49,763 nt of DNA. Source: Nitrospira sp. Its GTDB lineage: Bacteria > Nitrospirota > Nitrospiria > Nitrospirales > Nitrospiraceae. Shown here piece by piece: positions 1 to 8,628 of this stretch (positions are counted from its first letter, which is position 1; every line of letters begins with the position of its first letter). The notes below the pieces were generated by a model. That model saw nothing but the letters and a program-made list of their open reading frames with translations. It had not been told where the DNA came from and did not search any database. Made by a program: the position numbers and the translations under genes. The stretch is taken from the NCBI GenBank assembly GCA_030653545.1, contig JAURZE010000036.1, forward strand, positions 1 through 49,763, written 5' to 3'.

Positions 1-85
1 CAATATCCGCGGCCATTCCTACCGGCTCAAGGAGAAGCTCAAAGCCGGACTCGTGCGGGTGGACGACGCCTCAACGGCGACCTAA
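1..85 (+). CDS. 3' end of an IS21-type helper ATPase (IstB-like), partial
   Basis: The window opens inside a reading frame (frame starting at base 2) ending in TAA at 83-85. The 27 visible codons include IRGHSYRLKEK, which resembles the C-terminal tail of IstB-type transposition helper ATPases of IS21 elements. The IS-like end just downstream agrees with this. Only the tail is visible, so neither the Walker motifs nor intactness can be judged. The call rests on a short motif and on context. Confidence 0.5.
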   Translation, partial: NIRGHSYRLKEKLKAGLVRVDDASTAT

Positions 86-90
86 CCAGG

Positions 91-141
91 GTGGGGAATT
101 TTCGATGACCATAACTGGGGAAATTTGGGTGACCCTTGACA
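91..141. repeat. Probable right end of the IS21-type element
   Basis: Two related 18-base direct repeats, both beginning GGGGAA and ending TGACC, lie at 93-110 and 117-134, and the segment finishes with CCCTTGACA at 133-141. Multiple internal repeats next to a TGTCA-type tip are typical of IS21-family ends. The outer boundary at about 141 is inferred, since the other end of the element is outside the window. Confidence 0.45.
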
Positions 142-398
142 GCTGTGCTTCACACTAGCAGTACGCAGCGCTTAGTGCAAACTTCATGGACGTTTTGATG
201 AGGTAGGAAACGATTCCTGAAATCATATAGCAGCGCATGGAGCGTAGAGCACACGTCACCAACGGAGCAGGGTCGCACAGCCTTACCTTCCTTTCCTAAA
301 TTCAGGCCTTGCCATCTAATTGACTCTCGACCTCCTGACACAGCAACAGTCTTAGCTGCCCCTCGTGTACTTCGCCAGAAACAATGGGCTCGGTAGAC
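142..398. other. Gap without a recognised gene
   Basis: This stretch lies between the IS21-like end and the stop codon of the antitoxin gene. I see no convincing reading frame, RNA or repeat in it. Confidence 0.5.
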
Positions 399-710
399 CT
401 AGACTGCGCCTTTGCGCGGTTCACGGTGCAGGGCTTCGGCTACCGCACGGGGGTTCCGAGACGCAACGCGCAGAAGCGCGAGCGCCGGACCATCAGGGGT
501 TCGCCTTCCCTGCTCCCAGTTACGCAACGTCGCCACGCTCACGCCAATCATCAAGGCAAATTCGGTTTGTGACGCCTTGAGCTTTCCTCGAACGCTCTTC
601 ACATCAGTCGGACGAAAGGTCGTCACCCGAGCAGGCTTCAGGGTGCCTCGCCGTATCTTCCCCGCCTGTCGGATGCTCGTCAGTAATTCCTGAAACGCCG
701 TATCCTTCAT
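399..710 (-). CDS. NadS-family helix-turn-helix antitoxin
   Basis: A 103-residue protein from the ATG at 708-710. The C-terminal half is an XRE-type helix-turn-helix: LKASQTEFALMIGVSVATL followed by NWEQGRRTPDGPALALLRV, the hallmark of NadS/HigA-like antitoxins. These bind their own promoter and neutralise the toxin. The start was chosen because its ATG overlaps the stop of the upstream toxin gene by four bases (ATGA), which implies translational coupling. Longer in-frame starts would only add sequence shadowing the toxin. The toxin-first order is that of higBA-type loci. Autoregulation is expected from the family, but no operator was identified. Confidence 0.85.
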   Translation of the reverse strand: MKDTAFQELLTSIRQAGKIRRGTLKPARVTTFRPTDVKSVRGKLKASQTEFALMIGVSVATLRNWEQGRRTPDGPALALLRVASRNPRAVAEALHREPRKGAV

Positions 711-1024
711 GAGAATTCCTCCCGAACGAGTTTTGCCAGTCCCTTGAGCTGTGCGGCCGTCAAATCGCCTTGCTCGTTCTTCGCATAGAGATACAACATA
801 TAAAATGTCTGGCCTGCTGGCTCCCAATAATAGATGAGACGAACTCCCCCGCGCTTCCCCCGACCCGGTGCCGCCCAACGAAGCTTTCTCAATCCCGCAC
901 CGCTCTGAATTAGGGGGCCTTGTGCGGGCCGAAGCAGCATGGCCAACTGAAGCGCTCGATACGCCTCATCGTCAAGATGACGGCGAAGCGCCGTTGTAAA
1001 TACCGGAGTCTCGACGAACCGCAT
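707..1024 (-). CDS. RelE/HigB-type toxin of a type II toxin-antitoxin pair
   Basis: A 105-residue protein of the RelE/ParE-fold toxin size. It contains a basic centre (LRKLRWAAPGRGKRGGVRLIYY) and the aromatic strand TFYMLYLYAKNEQGDLT that is typical of this group, ending in a short C-terminal helix. Family members are ribosome-dependent mRNA interferases. The gene is cotranscribed with the NadS-like antitoxin, which it overlaps by four bases. It lies beside an IS21-type end, in keeping with the mobile habit of such modules. Catalytic residues vary in this group and were not assigned. Confidence 0.83.
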   Translation of the reverse strand: MRFVETPVFTTALRRHLDDEAYRALQLAMLLRPAQGPLIQSGAGLRKLRWAAPGRGKRGGVRLIYYWEPAGQTFYMLYLYAKNEQGDLTAAQLKGLAKLVREEFS

Positions 1025-1479
1025 GCCCGATCATACGCCATTGGCGCAGCCATCTGCAAGATGGTTTCATCTCATCACTCAGAACTAACACAGGCAATCA
1101 AACTCTTTACCTCATTCGAACGACACCGCCCCCCCTGCTCCAGAAAATTGGCGCGCCTACCTGCGACTTGTACGAAGGCGTATCTCTTCACCCTTCTCTC
1201 CCTAAGGGGCCGGGGCTTAATGCGAACGTCACCGGAGGAGCGGGAACCCTTCGAGGCTGCGCTAAGAAGGAAAGCGGAAACTGACCGAGTCTGCGAGGGA
1301 ATTTCCGAAGGCTTCCGCTGAGCGGAGCCCGAATGGGTCCCTCCGGGAGGTGCGAGAGCAGTTGAGCCCCAGCCCCACATCCACTCTCCTTGCCCTTCCG
1401 TATGGCCTTATGTAAGGATTACCCCTGCTATCCGACAGACCTGCACATTCCCTCTTCAGACCGATAAAGGAGAAGCTCT
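1025..1479. other. Gap without a recognised gene
   Basis: About 455 bases between the start of the toxin gene and msrB. Short open frames exist on both strands, but their composition is arginine/serine-rich and no family motif or good ribosome binding site supports them. The promoters of the toxin-antitoxin operon and of msrB should lie here. An AAAGGAGAAG ribosome binding site sits just before msrB. Confidence 0.5.
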
Positions 1480-1899
1480 ATGCCTCCCAAAGTTGAAATC
1501 CCCTCCATTGTCAAAGTGACGAAGGCCGACGAGGAATGGAAGAAGCTCTTGTCGCCGGCGGCCTATCAAGTCTTGCGCCATGAAGACACGGAACGGGCGT
1601 TTACGAGCCCGCTCCATGAGAATCACGCCTCCGGCATCTATTACTGCGCAGGCTGCGATCTCCCCGCCTATTCGTCGGAGCATAAATTCGACAGCGGCAC
1701 CGGCTGGCCCAGCTTCTGGCAGCCGATCGATCCGAAGGTGATCGAGACGCGCACCGATTCGAAATTCTTCATGACCCGCGTCGAAGTCCACTGCGCCCGC
1801 TGCGGCGGCCATCAGGGCCATGTCTTCGATGATGGTCCGAAGCCGACCGGACTCCGCTACTGCATCAACGGCGTCTCGCTAAAATTCATCGCAAGCTAA
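1480..1899 (+). CDS. msrB: Peptide-methionine (R)-S-oxide reductase
   Basis: MsrB reduces the R epimer of methionine sulfoxide in oxidised proteins. The 139-residue length fits the free-standing enzyme. Two CxxC pairs (C56/C59 in YCAGC, C105/C108 in CARC) form the structural zinc site. The core signature FDSGTGWPSFWQPI is present, and the catalytic Cys128 sits in RYCINGVSL. No signal peptide is visible, so it should be cytosolic. The start has a strong AAGGAG-type ribosome binding site. It stands alone rather than fused to MsrA. Confidence 0.97.
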   Translation: MPPKVEIPSIVKVTKADEEWKKLLSPAAYQVLRHEDTERAFTSPLHENHASGIYYCAGCDLPAYSSEHKFDSGTGWPSFWQPIDPKVIETRTDSKFFMTRVEVHCARCGGHQGHVFDDGPKPTGLRYCINGVSLKFIAS

Positions 1900-1956
1900 T
1901 CGTCTGCTCCTTGTTCGTCATTGGCGTGAACCTCCCTAGGTTAATCCTCTCAGGCA

Positions 1957-1985
1957 CTACCCGCTCCCCCCAATGGAGCGGGTAG
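1957..1985. terminator. Perfect 11-bp hairpin after msrB
   Basis: Bases 1957-1967 (CTACCCGCTCC) pair perfectly with 1975-1985 (GGAGCGGGTAG) around a 7-base loop. It lies about 60 bases after msrB and before the next plus-strand gene. No T-run follows, so intrinsic termination is uncertain; it could instead protect an mRNA end. Confidence 0.5.
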
Positions 1986-2043
1986 CACATGCCCCGCGAT
2001 CCATGTACAATCCCATTCACATCTCTCTGGAGCCTGTGTCTGT

Positions 2044-3342
2044 ATGTCTCGCTGGTTCTCGTTCGGCAGTCTGTGCCTCTCTAGTCTGACCCTCATCTCC
2101 TGCGGGAACGGCCTCTCGCCGTTCGCCTGGAACACCGACCCCTGTGCCCTGATTACGTCGGCAGAGGCCGAACGCGCGCTGGGCGAACCGGCCCAGGAAG
2201 GCCAGCGCACCGATGCGACCACCTGCGTCTTCAAATCAACCCGCGACAGCGCCAATGCCGTGACGGTGCAAGTGGACGAAACCCCGGGCAAGGACCGGCG
2301 CGCCGGATTCAACAAGGACCGGCTCAGACGCGACAGCGTGCTCGTGGCGGGCCTGGGAGACGGCGCCATTCGAATCGACTCCCCGCCCTCGTTATCGCGA
2401 CTGACCTTTTTGAGCAGCGACAATCTCATCACCGTCATGGTCTCCTCCATTCATGCGACGAACCTTTCAGATTCCGTGATGACCATCGGCAGAAGCGCGG
2501 CGGAACGGTATGGAGCTGCCGTCGTGGCGTCCCGGATTCCACCGGCCTCTCCCGCGGCCTCCACGAATGCGGCCATGGCCGATCGCCAGACCGGATCCTC
2601 GTCGCTCTTGCGCACGTCGCCGGTGACGGTCACGCAGACACGACATGTGGGTGAAACGGACTCGACCGGCCCCACTAAAGCCTCGGCGATCGACACCGGC
2701 ACACTGGTGGGCACCTGGCAGGCGCACGTCCTCCAGGGCACGACGAAGCATGACTACCTGTTGGTTATTGGGCAAAATCACTCCTGGACGCTCTCGTCCC
2801 TGACGCAGTTCGACGGGGTGCTGGATGCCGAGTCCGGCCGTTGGTCGCTCGACCGCGCGAACACGTTCAAGGGCCAATCGTGGAAGGGCACCTACGTCAC
2901 GGGGCAGCCTGATTCGTTTGTAACCACCGGTAGTCTCCATAGCACCTGGACCAGGCTGGATGGCGATCAGCCCCCCAGCAAAATCCCGGCTGAATTGTGG
3001 AGCCTGCGGAAGAACACCACGAGCGTCCCGGTGTTTCAACTCAAGAGCGTGGATCGCGCGCTGGTCGGAGTCTGGGAAAGCACGGGCACCTATGCCGGAG
3101 GGCCGGCCACCTTTGTCTGGACCATTAAACCCTCCGCGGCCACGGATCTGTTCATCATGGATCAAACCCGCGGCACGGTGGTGACGAAGAGCGGTCTCGT
3201 GCAGTTGCAGCCCACGCAGAAGCGGCAGCGGAGTTTGGGCATCGTCGCCACGCAGGAAGGCGGCTTCACCACCAGCGACGGGAAAACCAGCCTGCGCTGG
3301 ACCCGCCTCGCGCCGCCACCGGAAACCCCACAACCACTCTAG
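2044..3342 (+). CDS. Lipoprotein with DUF3558-like domain and lipocalin-like repeats
   Basis: A 432-residue protein with a lipoprotein signal (LTLISC, lipidated Cys20). The N-terminal domain, residues ~30-155, begins DPCALITSAEAERALG, the typical opening of DUF3558-like domains, with a second Cys (TTCVF) suggesting a disulfide. A Thr/Ser/Ala-rich linker follows. The C-terminal part has two copies of a lipocalin/META-like strand pattern starting LVGTWQAH and LVGVWEST. Function is unknown; it is probably anchored in the outer membrane facing the periplasm. The same N-terminal domain recurs in the frameshifted gene at 29863 and in a fragment at 31788, inside the exported-protein array. Confidence 0.8.
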   Translation: MSRWFSFGSLCLSSLTLISCGNGLSPFAWNTDPCALITSAEAERALGEPAQEGQRTDATTCVFKSTRDSANAVTVQVDETPGKDRRAGFNKDRLRRDSVLVAGLGDGAIRIDSPPSLSRLTFLSSDNLITVMVSSIHATNLSDSVMTIGRSAAERYGAAVVASRIPPASPAASTNAAMADRQTGSSSLLRTSPVTVTQTRHVGETDSTGPTKASAIDTGTLVGTWQAHVLQGTTKHDYLLVIGQNHSWTLSSLTQFDGVLDAESGRWSLDRANTFKGQSWKGTYVTGQPDSFVTTGSLHSTWTRLDGDQPPSKIPAELWSLRKNTTSVPVFQLKSVDRALVGVWESTGTYAGGPATFVWTIKPSAATDLFIMDQTRGTVVTKSGLVQLQPTQKRQRSLGIVATQEGGFTTSDGKTSLRWTRLAPPPETPQPL

Positions 3343-3349
3343 TCATACC

Positions 3350-3371
3350 GGGCACGCGAGATCCCGTGCCC
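3350..3371. terminator. 7-bp hairpin between two plus-strand genes
   Basis: GGGCACG at 3350-3356 pairs with CGTGCCC at 3365-3371 around an 8-base loop, immediately after the lipoprotein stop. No T-run follows. It may attenuate read-through into the dehydrogenase gene. Confidence 0.4.
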
Positions 3372-3389
3372 CTGTAGGGAGCTACTGCG

Positions 3390-4286
3390 ATGTCCAACAC
3401 GCATGAGACGATCGGATTTGTCGGCGTCGGTCGCATGGGCGCGAACATGGCGCGCCGCCTGAAAGACTTCGGCTTTCCCATCTCCGCCGTCTACGACCGG
3501 AATACGGCCGTCGCGACGGAACTGGCCAAGGAACTCGGCTGTCAGGTCGCCGCCAATCCGGCGGCCGTCGCCGAATCCTCGCAGACCGTCATCACGGTCG
3601 TCACCGACGATGCGGCGATGGATCAGATCTTTGCCGTGAACGATGCCACCGGCCTTCTCGCCCACGCGAAGGACCGGCTCTTCATCAATTGCGCCACCGT
3701 CTCTCCATCGATCCATCGCGACGTGGAACAGCGGGTGACCGCACTCGGCGGCGCTTCGCTCGAAGCCTGTATGGCGAGCAGTATTCCGCAAGCGCGGCAG
3801 GGCACGCTCTATCTGATGTGCGCGGGCCGGAAAATGACGTTCGAACGGGCGAAGCCCATGCTGCAGACGCTGGGGAAGACCGTCCGCTACGTCGGGGCCA
3901 GCGGAACGGCGGCAGAAGTAAAGGCGCTGGTGAATATGGTGATGAACTGCAATACGGCGGCGCTGGCGGAAGGATTGGGGTTAGGCCAGGCGCTCGGGCT
4001 GGATCTGACGATGCTCCGCGAGGTCTTCAGCCAGACCGGCGCGAACTCGCGCGTCCTGGAGACCGACGGAGAAGATATGCAACAGCGGGCCCATGACTGC
4101 TACTTCTCTGCGGCCCACGCCGCGAAAGATTCCGGCATCGCGGTGGCCTTGGGCCGTGCCGCCGGTCTTTCACTCCCCGTGGCTGACGCAACGCTGGCGC
4201 AATATCAACGGCTGGTGGCGAGCGGGAAAGGCGAGCTGGATAAATCGGCCGTCGCCGAACTCACCTTCAAGGACCGGCTGGGCTAG
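3390..4286 (+). CDS. Beta-hydroxyacid dehydrogenase (3-hydroxyisobutyrate dehydrogenase family)
   Basis: A 298-residue NAD(P)-dependent oxidoreductase of normal family length. The Rossmann signature IGFVGVGRMGANMARRL lies at residues 8-24. The conserved catalytic Lys178 is in the EVKALVNMVMN segment of the all-helical domain. Members reduce or oxidise small beta-hydroxyacids such as hydroxyisobutyrate, tartronate semialdehyde or succinic semialdehyde; the substrate cannot be read from the sequence. No signal peptide is seen. The 3' end overlaps the convergent response-regulator gene by four bases. Confidence 0.88.
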   Translation: MSNTHETIGFVGVGRMGANMARRLKDFGFPISAVYDRNTAVATELAKELGCQVAANPAAVAESSQTVITVVTDDAAMDQIFAVNDATGLLAHAKDRLFINCATVSPSIHRDVEQRVTALGGASLEACMASSIPQARQGTLYLMCAGRKMTFERAKPMLQTLGKTVRYVGASGTAAEVKALVNMVMNCNTAALAEGLGLGQALGLDLTMLREVFSQTGANSRVLETDGEDMQQRAHDCYFSAAHAAKDSGIAVALGRAAGLSLPVADATLAQYQRLVASGKGELDKSAVAELTFKDRLG

Positions 4287-4717
4287 GAGGCCATCTCGGA
4301 CTTCGATTCGACTGTCGCTAACACATCGCGGACTTTCGACGCCAGCATCGAGGGAGAATAGGGCTTCTTCAGCATCCATCCACCCATGACACCCTCAAAA
4401 TTCGAGTACGATACCAGACCCGACACAAACAGGACCGGCAACTCCGGCCGCTGGATGCGTAACAGATGGGCCAATTGCGGTCCGGACATCTTCGGCATCA
4501 CGATATCCGCCACCAGAATGGATATCTGATCGCTATTTTCATCGAACAACGCCATCGCCTGTTCGCCGTTTTCAGCATAGAGCACCCGATACCCGTGCAT
4601 CTCTAACATCTGGCCGGTCACATGGCACACGGCTGCGTCGTCATCGACGACCAAGACCGTCCCCTGCGTGGTGGATTCTCCCGTCGCACTCGGCTGCACA
4701 CAACCCGAACCGTTCAT
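4283..4717 (-). CDS. Single-domain response regulator (receiver only)
   Basis: A 144-residue receiver domain without an output domain. Residues ~20-135 carry the acidic pair (VVDDDAAV), the phospho-acceptor Asp in VADIVMPKMSG and the conserved Lys in LKKPYS. The start is set by a GGAGGTGCC ribosome binding site directly before the ATG at 4717. Such proteins relay phosphoryl groups or bind partner proteins. No cognate kinase adjoins it; the hybrid kinase at 8629 already has its own receiver. Confidence 0.9.
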   Translation of the reverse strand: MNGSGCVQPSATGESTTQGTVLVVDDDAAVCHVTGQMLEMHGYRVLYAENGEQAMALFDENSDQISILVADIVMPKMSGPQLAHLLRIQRPELPVLFVSGLVSYSNFEGVMGGWMLKKPYSPSMLASKVRDVLATVESKSEMAS

Positions 4718-4806
4718 GGCACCTCCTTGCGTAAACCGCTCAACATGTACCATGGAAGCCAGGAGGAACCAAGGACAAGATGGGTTTTGACCGGCACGGA
4801 CTCGCG

Positions 4807-5325
4807 CTACTGGATTCCGGCAAACCGGCTCCAGAGGCTGATCGCCATCCACAGCACGAAGGCGACGAGACCGAGGAGCAACCCCACTGTCCCGGCGATG
4901 ATGCCAACGACATAGGACCAATCGGCGTGGGTGCCCCTGGCTGCTTGCGTCGCCGCCTGACGCAGCAAATCCGCATTCCGGCTATTGCTGCGAAACCAGA
5001 CGGAGAAGAGATCGCCGAGGATGGGAATCGCGCCGATGACGCCGTTGATCAGCAGATTCAGGCTCATTCGGGCGATGACGATGCGCGGCACTTCCAGACG
5101 CGCGGCCATCCCCAGGATGACCGTCCCGATTAGATTCGCCAACACATCGCCGATGCCCGGAATGAGCCCGATGAGGGGATCGAGTCCGAGGTAGAGCGAG
5201 GTCCCGGGAATCTTAACCGTGGTATCCAACACTTTGGCCAATAATTCCGCCGCCTCGACCAACGCCTGGCGGTGGAGGGCCTCTCCTGAGGGCTCTGGCG
5301 GAGGGATCGCTGAGGAATTATTCAT
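4807..5325 (-). CDS. DUF4112 small membrane protein
   Basis: A 172-residue protein with the DUF4112 pattern: LDTTVKIPGTSLYLGLDPL followed by IGLIPGIGDVLANLIGT, then INGVIGAIPILGDLFSVWFRSN. It has a C-terminal hydrophobic segment (YVVGIIAGTVGLLLGLVAF). The repeated GxIPxxGD elements are the family hallmark. Function is unknown; location in the inner membrane is inferred. Its start overlaps the end of the upstream CoA-binding gene by eight bases, so the two form an operon. Confidence 0.85.
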   Translation of the reverse strand: MNNSSAIPPPEPSGEALHRQALVEAAELLAKVLDTTVKIPGTSLYLGLDPLIGLIPGIGDVLANLIGTVILGMAARLEVPRIVIARMSLNLLINGVIGAIPILGDLFSVWFRSNSRNADLLRQAATQAARGTHADWSYVVGIIAGTVGLLLGLVAFVLWMAISLWSRFAGIQ

Positions 5326-5734
5326 GCGCTCGCCACGCCAGATGGTCTTTTAGCCAGCAGCGATCCATCACGACCGCGAGGCCGGCCTCTCGCGCGAGCT
5401 GCGCCGCGGCTTCGTTGACGACACCCTCCTGCATCCAGATGGCTTTCGCGCCACGCGCGATCGCTTCTTCGACGATCGGCCGGACGTCTTCGGACTTCCG
5501 AAAGATATCGACCAGCTCGATCGGACCCGGCACAGCCGTGAGCGACGGATAGGCCGGCTCGCCGACGACGGTCTGTTCGTTGGGATTCACTGGAATGACC
5601 CGGTAGCCTTGCGCCTTCATGTAGGCCGCCACATGATTGGATGCGCGAGCGGGATTGGATGACGCGCCGACCACGGCAATCGTCCGGCAGTCCGCCAGAA
5701 TCTGCCGAATGGTTTCGCCTTCTGACTTGTTCAT
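5318..5734 (-). CDS. CoA-binding domain protein (YccU-like)
   Basis: A 138-residue Rossmann-like protein. It shows the glycine-rich start IAVVGASSNPARASN, the internal VIPVNPNEQ strand, the PIELVDIFRKSEDV segment and AIWMQEGVVNEAAA, all typical of the small stand-alone CoA-binding (YccU) family. The biochemical role is unknown in most bacteria. The start at 5734 was chosen over an ATG eight codons upstream because GGGTGGGGG lies just before it. It is the first gene of a two-gene operon with the DUF4112 gene. Confidence 0.85.
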   Translation of the reverse strand: MNKSEGETIRQILADCRTIAVVGASSNPARASNHVAAYMKAQGYRVIPVNPNEQTVVGEPAYPSLTAVPGPIELVDIFRKSEDVRPIVEEAIARGAKAIWMQEGVVNEAAAQLAREAGLAVVMDRCWLKDHLAWRAHE

Positions 5735-5876
5735 GGCCCCCACCCTACCATGAGCCACGGACTGCGGAAAACGGGTGAAAGGATCGGCCCCTTGACGACA
5801 TATCCGGGATAGGTCATATCACCTACGCCCCGGATCGGATCGATCCAGGGTGACACTCTTGACGATGGAGGCTCCC

Positions 5877-7970
5877 ATGCGACGTGGCTGGCGTGCAGTG
5901 TTCACTTCGGTCCTGCTCTCCTGTGCCGGGTTCTCCGCCCTGCTGGCTCCTGCGCCAAGCCCGGCCGCAGACACGGCGGTTGCACTGCCGTTATCCAAGA
6001 TCGTCCTCTACTCCAGCGGGGTCGGCTATTTCCAGCATGACGGCACGGTGACCGACCGAACGCAGTGGGAGCTGCGGCTCCAGACCAATCAGATCAACGA
6101 TCTCTTGAAGAGCCTCGTGGTCCAGGATTTTGGCGGCGGGAAGGTTTCTACCGTCACCTACGGATCACGCGACCCGGTGACGAAGACCCTCGGCAGCTTC
6201 GGCATCAATCTCAACGGACACCCGACCCTGGGCCAGATCCTGACACAGGTGCGCGGCGAACGGGTCGAGGTGACGGCGCCCAATGCCCTGCTGGGCACTA
6301 TCCTGGGCGTGGAAAAGAAAACGGAATCCCTGAGTGACGGCCAAACTCGTCGAACGATCGAGCAGGAATATCTCAACCTTCTGACGGACGAGGGCTTTCG
6401 CTCGCTCCCCTTCGCGCAGATCCAGCGGGTCAAATTATTGGATGCGGCCTTGAATGCCGAACTGCAGCAGGCGCTGGCCACCCTGGCGACCAACCACGAT
6501 GCCCAACATAAGACGGTCTCCATTGAGTTCGACGGCACGGGTAGCCGCCAGGCTCGCGTCGCCTATCTGACCGAAACGCCGGTCTGGAAAACGACCTACC
6601 GTCTGGTGCTCGATGAGGAGAAAGCGCCCTACCTGCAAGGCTGGGCCATCGTGGAGAATCAGACGCATCAGGACTGGCAGAATGTGAAGCTCTCGCTCAT
6701 TTCCGGTCGGCCCATTTCCTTCACGATGGATCTCTATCAGCCGCTCTACAATCCCCGACCGGTCGTACAACCGGAGCTCTATGCGAACCTAAAACCCCAC
6801 ACTTACGGGGACGCCATGGATGAGGCGAAGCCCTCCTCCCCCGCTGCCGCCGCTCCGGCCCGAAGCGAGACGAAGAAGGATCGGTTACTGGGAAAGCTGG
6901 CCGAAGGCTTTGCCGGCGGCCGCGCCAACGCGCCGGCTGAACTGGCCATGGCCGCGGACATGGAGATGGGGCGCCTCGACCAGGGCGTCGCCGCGATGGC
7001 GATGGCCGAAGACAAGGGAGAGCTGTTCGAGTATCGTCTGGATCAACCGGTGACGCTGGGCAAACATCAGAGCGCGCTGCTGCCGATCATCGGCCAATCG
7101 CTCCAGGGCCAGAAACTCGCCGTCTATAACCAGTCCGTGAATGCCACACATCCGCTCAACGGCTACCGCCTCACAAACAATTCCACCCTCCATCTCATGC
7201 AAGGCCCCATCACCGTATTCGATGGCGGCGCCTACGCCGGGGATGCGCAGATCCACGATCTGGCGCCGGGACAGGATCGGCTGATCAGTTATGCGCTCGA
7301 CTTGAAAACGGAAGTCGAGCCCAAGCTCGAAGGCGGCACCCAGGAGCTCGCGACCGCCTCGCTCAAGAGAGGCACGATGTTGGTCTCTCGCCGGCTGGTT
7401 GAGGATCGGACCTATCTCGTCAGGAATCGCGACCACAAAGCCAGGACGGTCTTGATCGAGCAACCCTCTCGTCCCGATTGGAAACTGGTCGAGCCGAAGG
7501 AGGCGACGGAACGGACCAGAGATCTCTATCGCTTCAGCGTCGCCGTGGATGCGGGAAAAACCGCGACCTTGCGCGTGAAAGAGACGCTCCCGATCCAGGA
7601 ATCGATTCTCTTGATGGAAAGCGGCCTCGACCAGATCGTCTATTTTCAACAGGCCAAAGAGGTCAGCGCCAAAGTGAAAGAGGCCCTGCAACGGGTCGTG
7701 CACCTCCGCAGCAAACTCGATGACACCCGCGCGCAACGCACCAGACTCGAACAGCGGATCGGCGAGATCACCGCAGAGCACGGCCGCATTCGCGAGAACA
7801 TGCAGCGGCTCCAGCAGAACTCCGATCTGTACAATCGCTATGTCAAAAAGCTGGATGGACAGGAAACGGAACTGGAGAAACTCCGGAAAGAGATCGAGTC
7901 GCTGAAAGGAACGGAAGAAGAACACCGGCGGGACTTGCAGACCTACGTCATGACGCTCGACATCGGGTGA
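5877..7970 (+). CDS. Exported DUF4139 domain protein with C-terminal coiled coil
   Basis: A 697-residue protein. The start at 5877 is chosen because a GGAGG lies six bases upstream; in-frame starts at 5850 (GTG) and 5865 are less likely. A signal peptide (about residues 1-33, ending SPAA) precedes the domain opening ALPLSKIVLYSSGVGYFQHDG. The middle has the ETPVWKTTYRLVL motif of DUF4139 proteins and an Ala/Met-rich linker around residues 320-375. Residues ~600-695 are strongly heptad-like (TRLEQRIGEI, RLQQNSDLYN, ETELEKLRKEIESLK), so a coiled coil is likely. DUF4139 proteins have mucoidy-inhibitor-like relatives, but the function here is unknown. The gene ends two bases from a convergent gene. 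Confidence 0.8.
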   Translation: MRRGWRAVFTSVLLSCAGFSALLAPAPSPAADTAVALPLSKIVLYSSGVGYFQHDGTVTDRTQWELRLQTNQINDLLKSLVVQDFGGGKVSTVTYGSRDPVTKTLGSFGINLNGHPTLGQILTQVRGERVEVTAPNALLGTILGVEKKTESLSDGQTRRTIEQEYLNLLTDEGFRSLPFAQIQRVKLLDAALNAELQQALATLATNHDAQHKTVSIEFDGTGSRQARVAYLTETPVWKTTYRLVLDEEKAPYLQGWAIVENQTHQDWQNVKLSLISGRPISFTMDLYQPLYNPRPVVQPELYANLKPHTYGDAMDEAKPSSPAAAAPARSETKKDRLLGKLAEGFAGGRANAPAELAMAADMEMGRLDQGVAAMAMAEDKGELFEYRLDQPVTLGKHQSALLPIIGQSLQGQKLAVYNQSVNATHPLNGYRLTNNSTLHLMQGPITVFDGGAYAGDAQIHDLAPGQDRLISYALDLKTEVEPKLEGGTQELATASLKRGTMLVSRRLVEDRTYLVRNRDHKARTVLIEQPSRPDWKLVEPKEATERTRDLYRFSVAVDAGKTATLRVKETLPIQESILLMESGLDQIVYFQQAKEVSAKVKEALQRVVHLRSKLDDTRAQRTRLEQRIGEITAEHGRIRENMQRLQQNSDLYNRYVKKLDGQETELEKLRKEIESLKGTEEEHRRDLQTYVMTLDIG

Positions 7971-7972
7971 TG

Positions 7973-8524
7973 TCAGTTCGGCAAACTGAAGAACGCCTGA
8001 ATCTGCTCGGTCGGCACACACCCGACCAGCACAACGCCTCCCGGTGAAACCACCAGGGGAACTCCGGCCTGGCCAGTCTCGTGCCAGGCCGCTTCCCACT
8101 CCCCCATTACCTGGTCGAGATCACTCCCGTCTGGAATCCCGAATTCATCTAGAACGAGGGGGTTCGAGATGTCTTGTCCTTTCACCCAGAATGCGTGGTA
8201 CAAGGCGCGCACCATCTGCATTCCTGCCTCACGATCGCGCTGGAACAGCGATGCGGCCAGGGCAATTGCCGGTCCGGTGTTCGGTTTGCCGGGCGGCAGC
8301 GCGATCGGCAGTCCCGGGGCCAACCGCTGCACGACGGCCACCTCATGGCGCAACTCCGCCCCTAACGACCCTCCCCACGCCTTCATCGGGCGCGGCAGAT
8401 GCGGCGCATGTTGCACGCCCCGCCACGCACAACGATCGAGCAATTGCAGCTCATGCAGTCGTTCATGCAGCGCATAGCAGAACGGGCAATTGAAGTCGCC
8501 ATACAGCAGATAGTCGTGCGCCAT
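7973..8524 (-). CDS. DsbA/FrnE-family thioredoxin-fold protein
   Basis: A 183-residue thioredoxin-fold protein. It has a CxxC active site (CPFC) in LYGDFNCPFCYALHERL, a helical insertion, and the cis-Pro region GVPLVVSPGGVVLVG near the C-terminus. This matches the FrnE/2-hydroxychromene-2-carboxylate isomerase branch of the DsbA superfamily. No signal peptide is visible, so it acts in the cytosol, unlike the lipoprotein DsbA at 32499. The substrate is unknown. Confidence 0.82.
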   Translation of the reverse strand: MAHDYLLYGDFNCPFCYALHERLHELQLLDRCAWRGVQHAPHLPRPMKAWGGSLGAELRHEVAVVQRLAPGLPIALPPGKPNTGPAIALAASLFQRDREAGMQMVRALYHAFWVKGQDISNPLVLDEFGIPDGSDLDQVMGEWEAAWHETGQAGVPLVVSPGGVVLVGCVPTEQIQAFFSLPN

Positions 8525-8628
8525 CGGTTACCCCCCATTCCGATGGGCGAACGTACCCGATGAAGACGCGATGCGTCCAGTGGCCTGAGGAGGATGAGGT
8601 TATTGGGAGGATGCGAGCGAGACGATCC

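Noticed and set aside
920-1380. Overlapping open frames on both strands beside the toxin gene
   Set aside because: There is no motif and no good ribosome binding site, and one frame is antisense to the toxin.
6885-8099. Long open frame on the minus strand (about 404 codons)
   Set aside because: It is antisense to the DUF4139 gene, has no family motif and overlaps the FrnE-like gene; it is a high-GC shadow frame.
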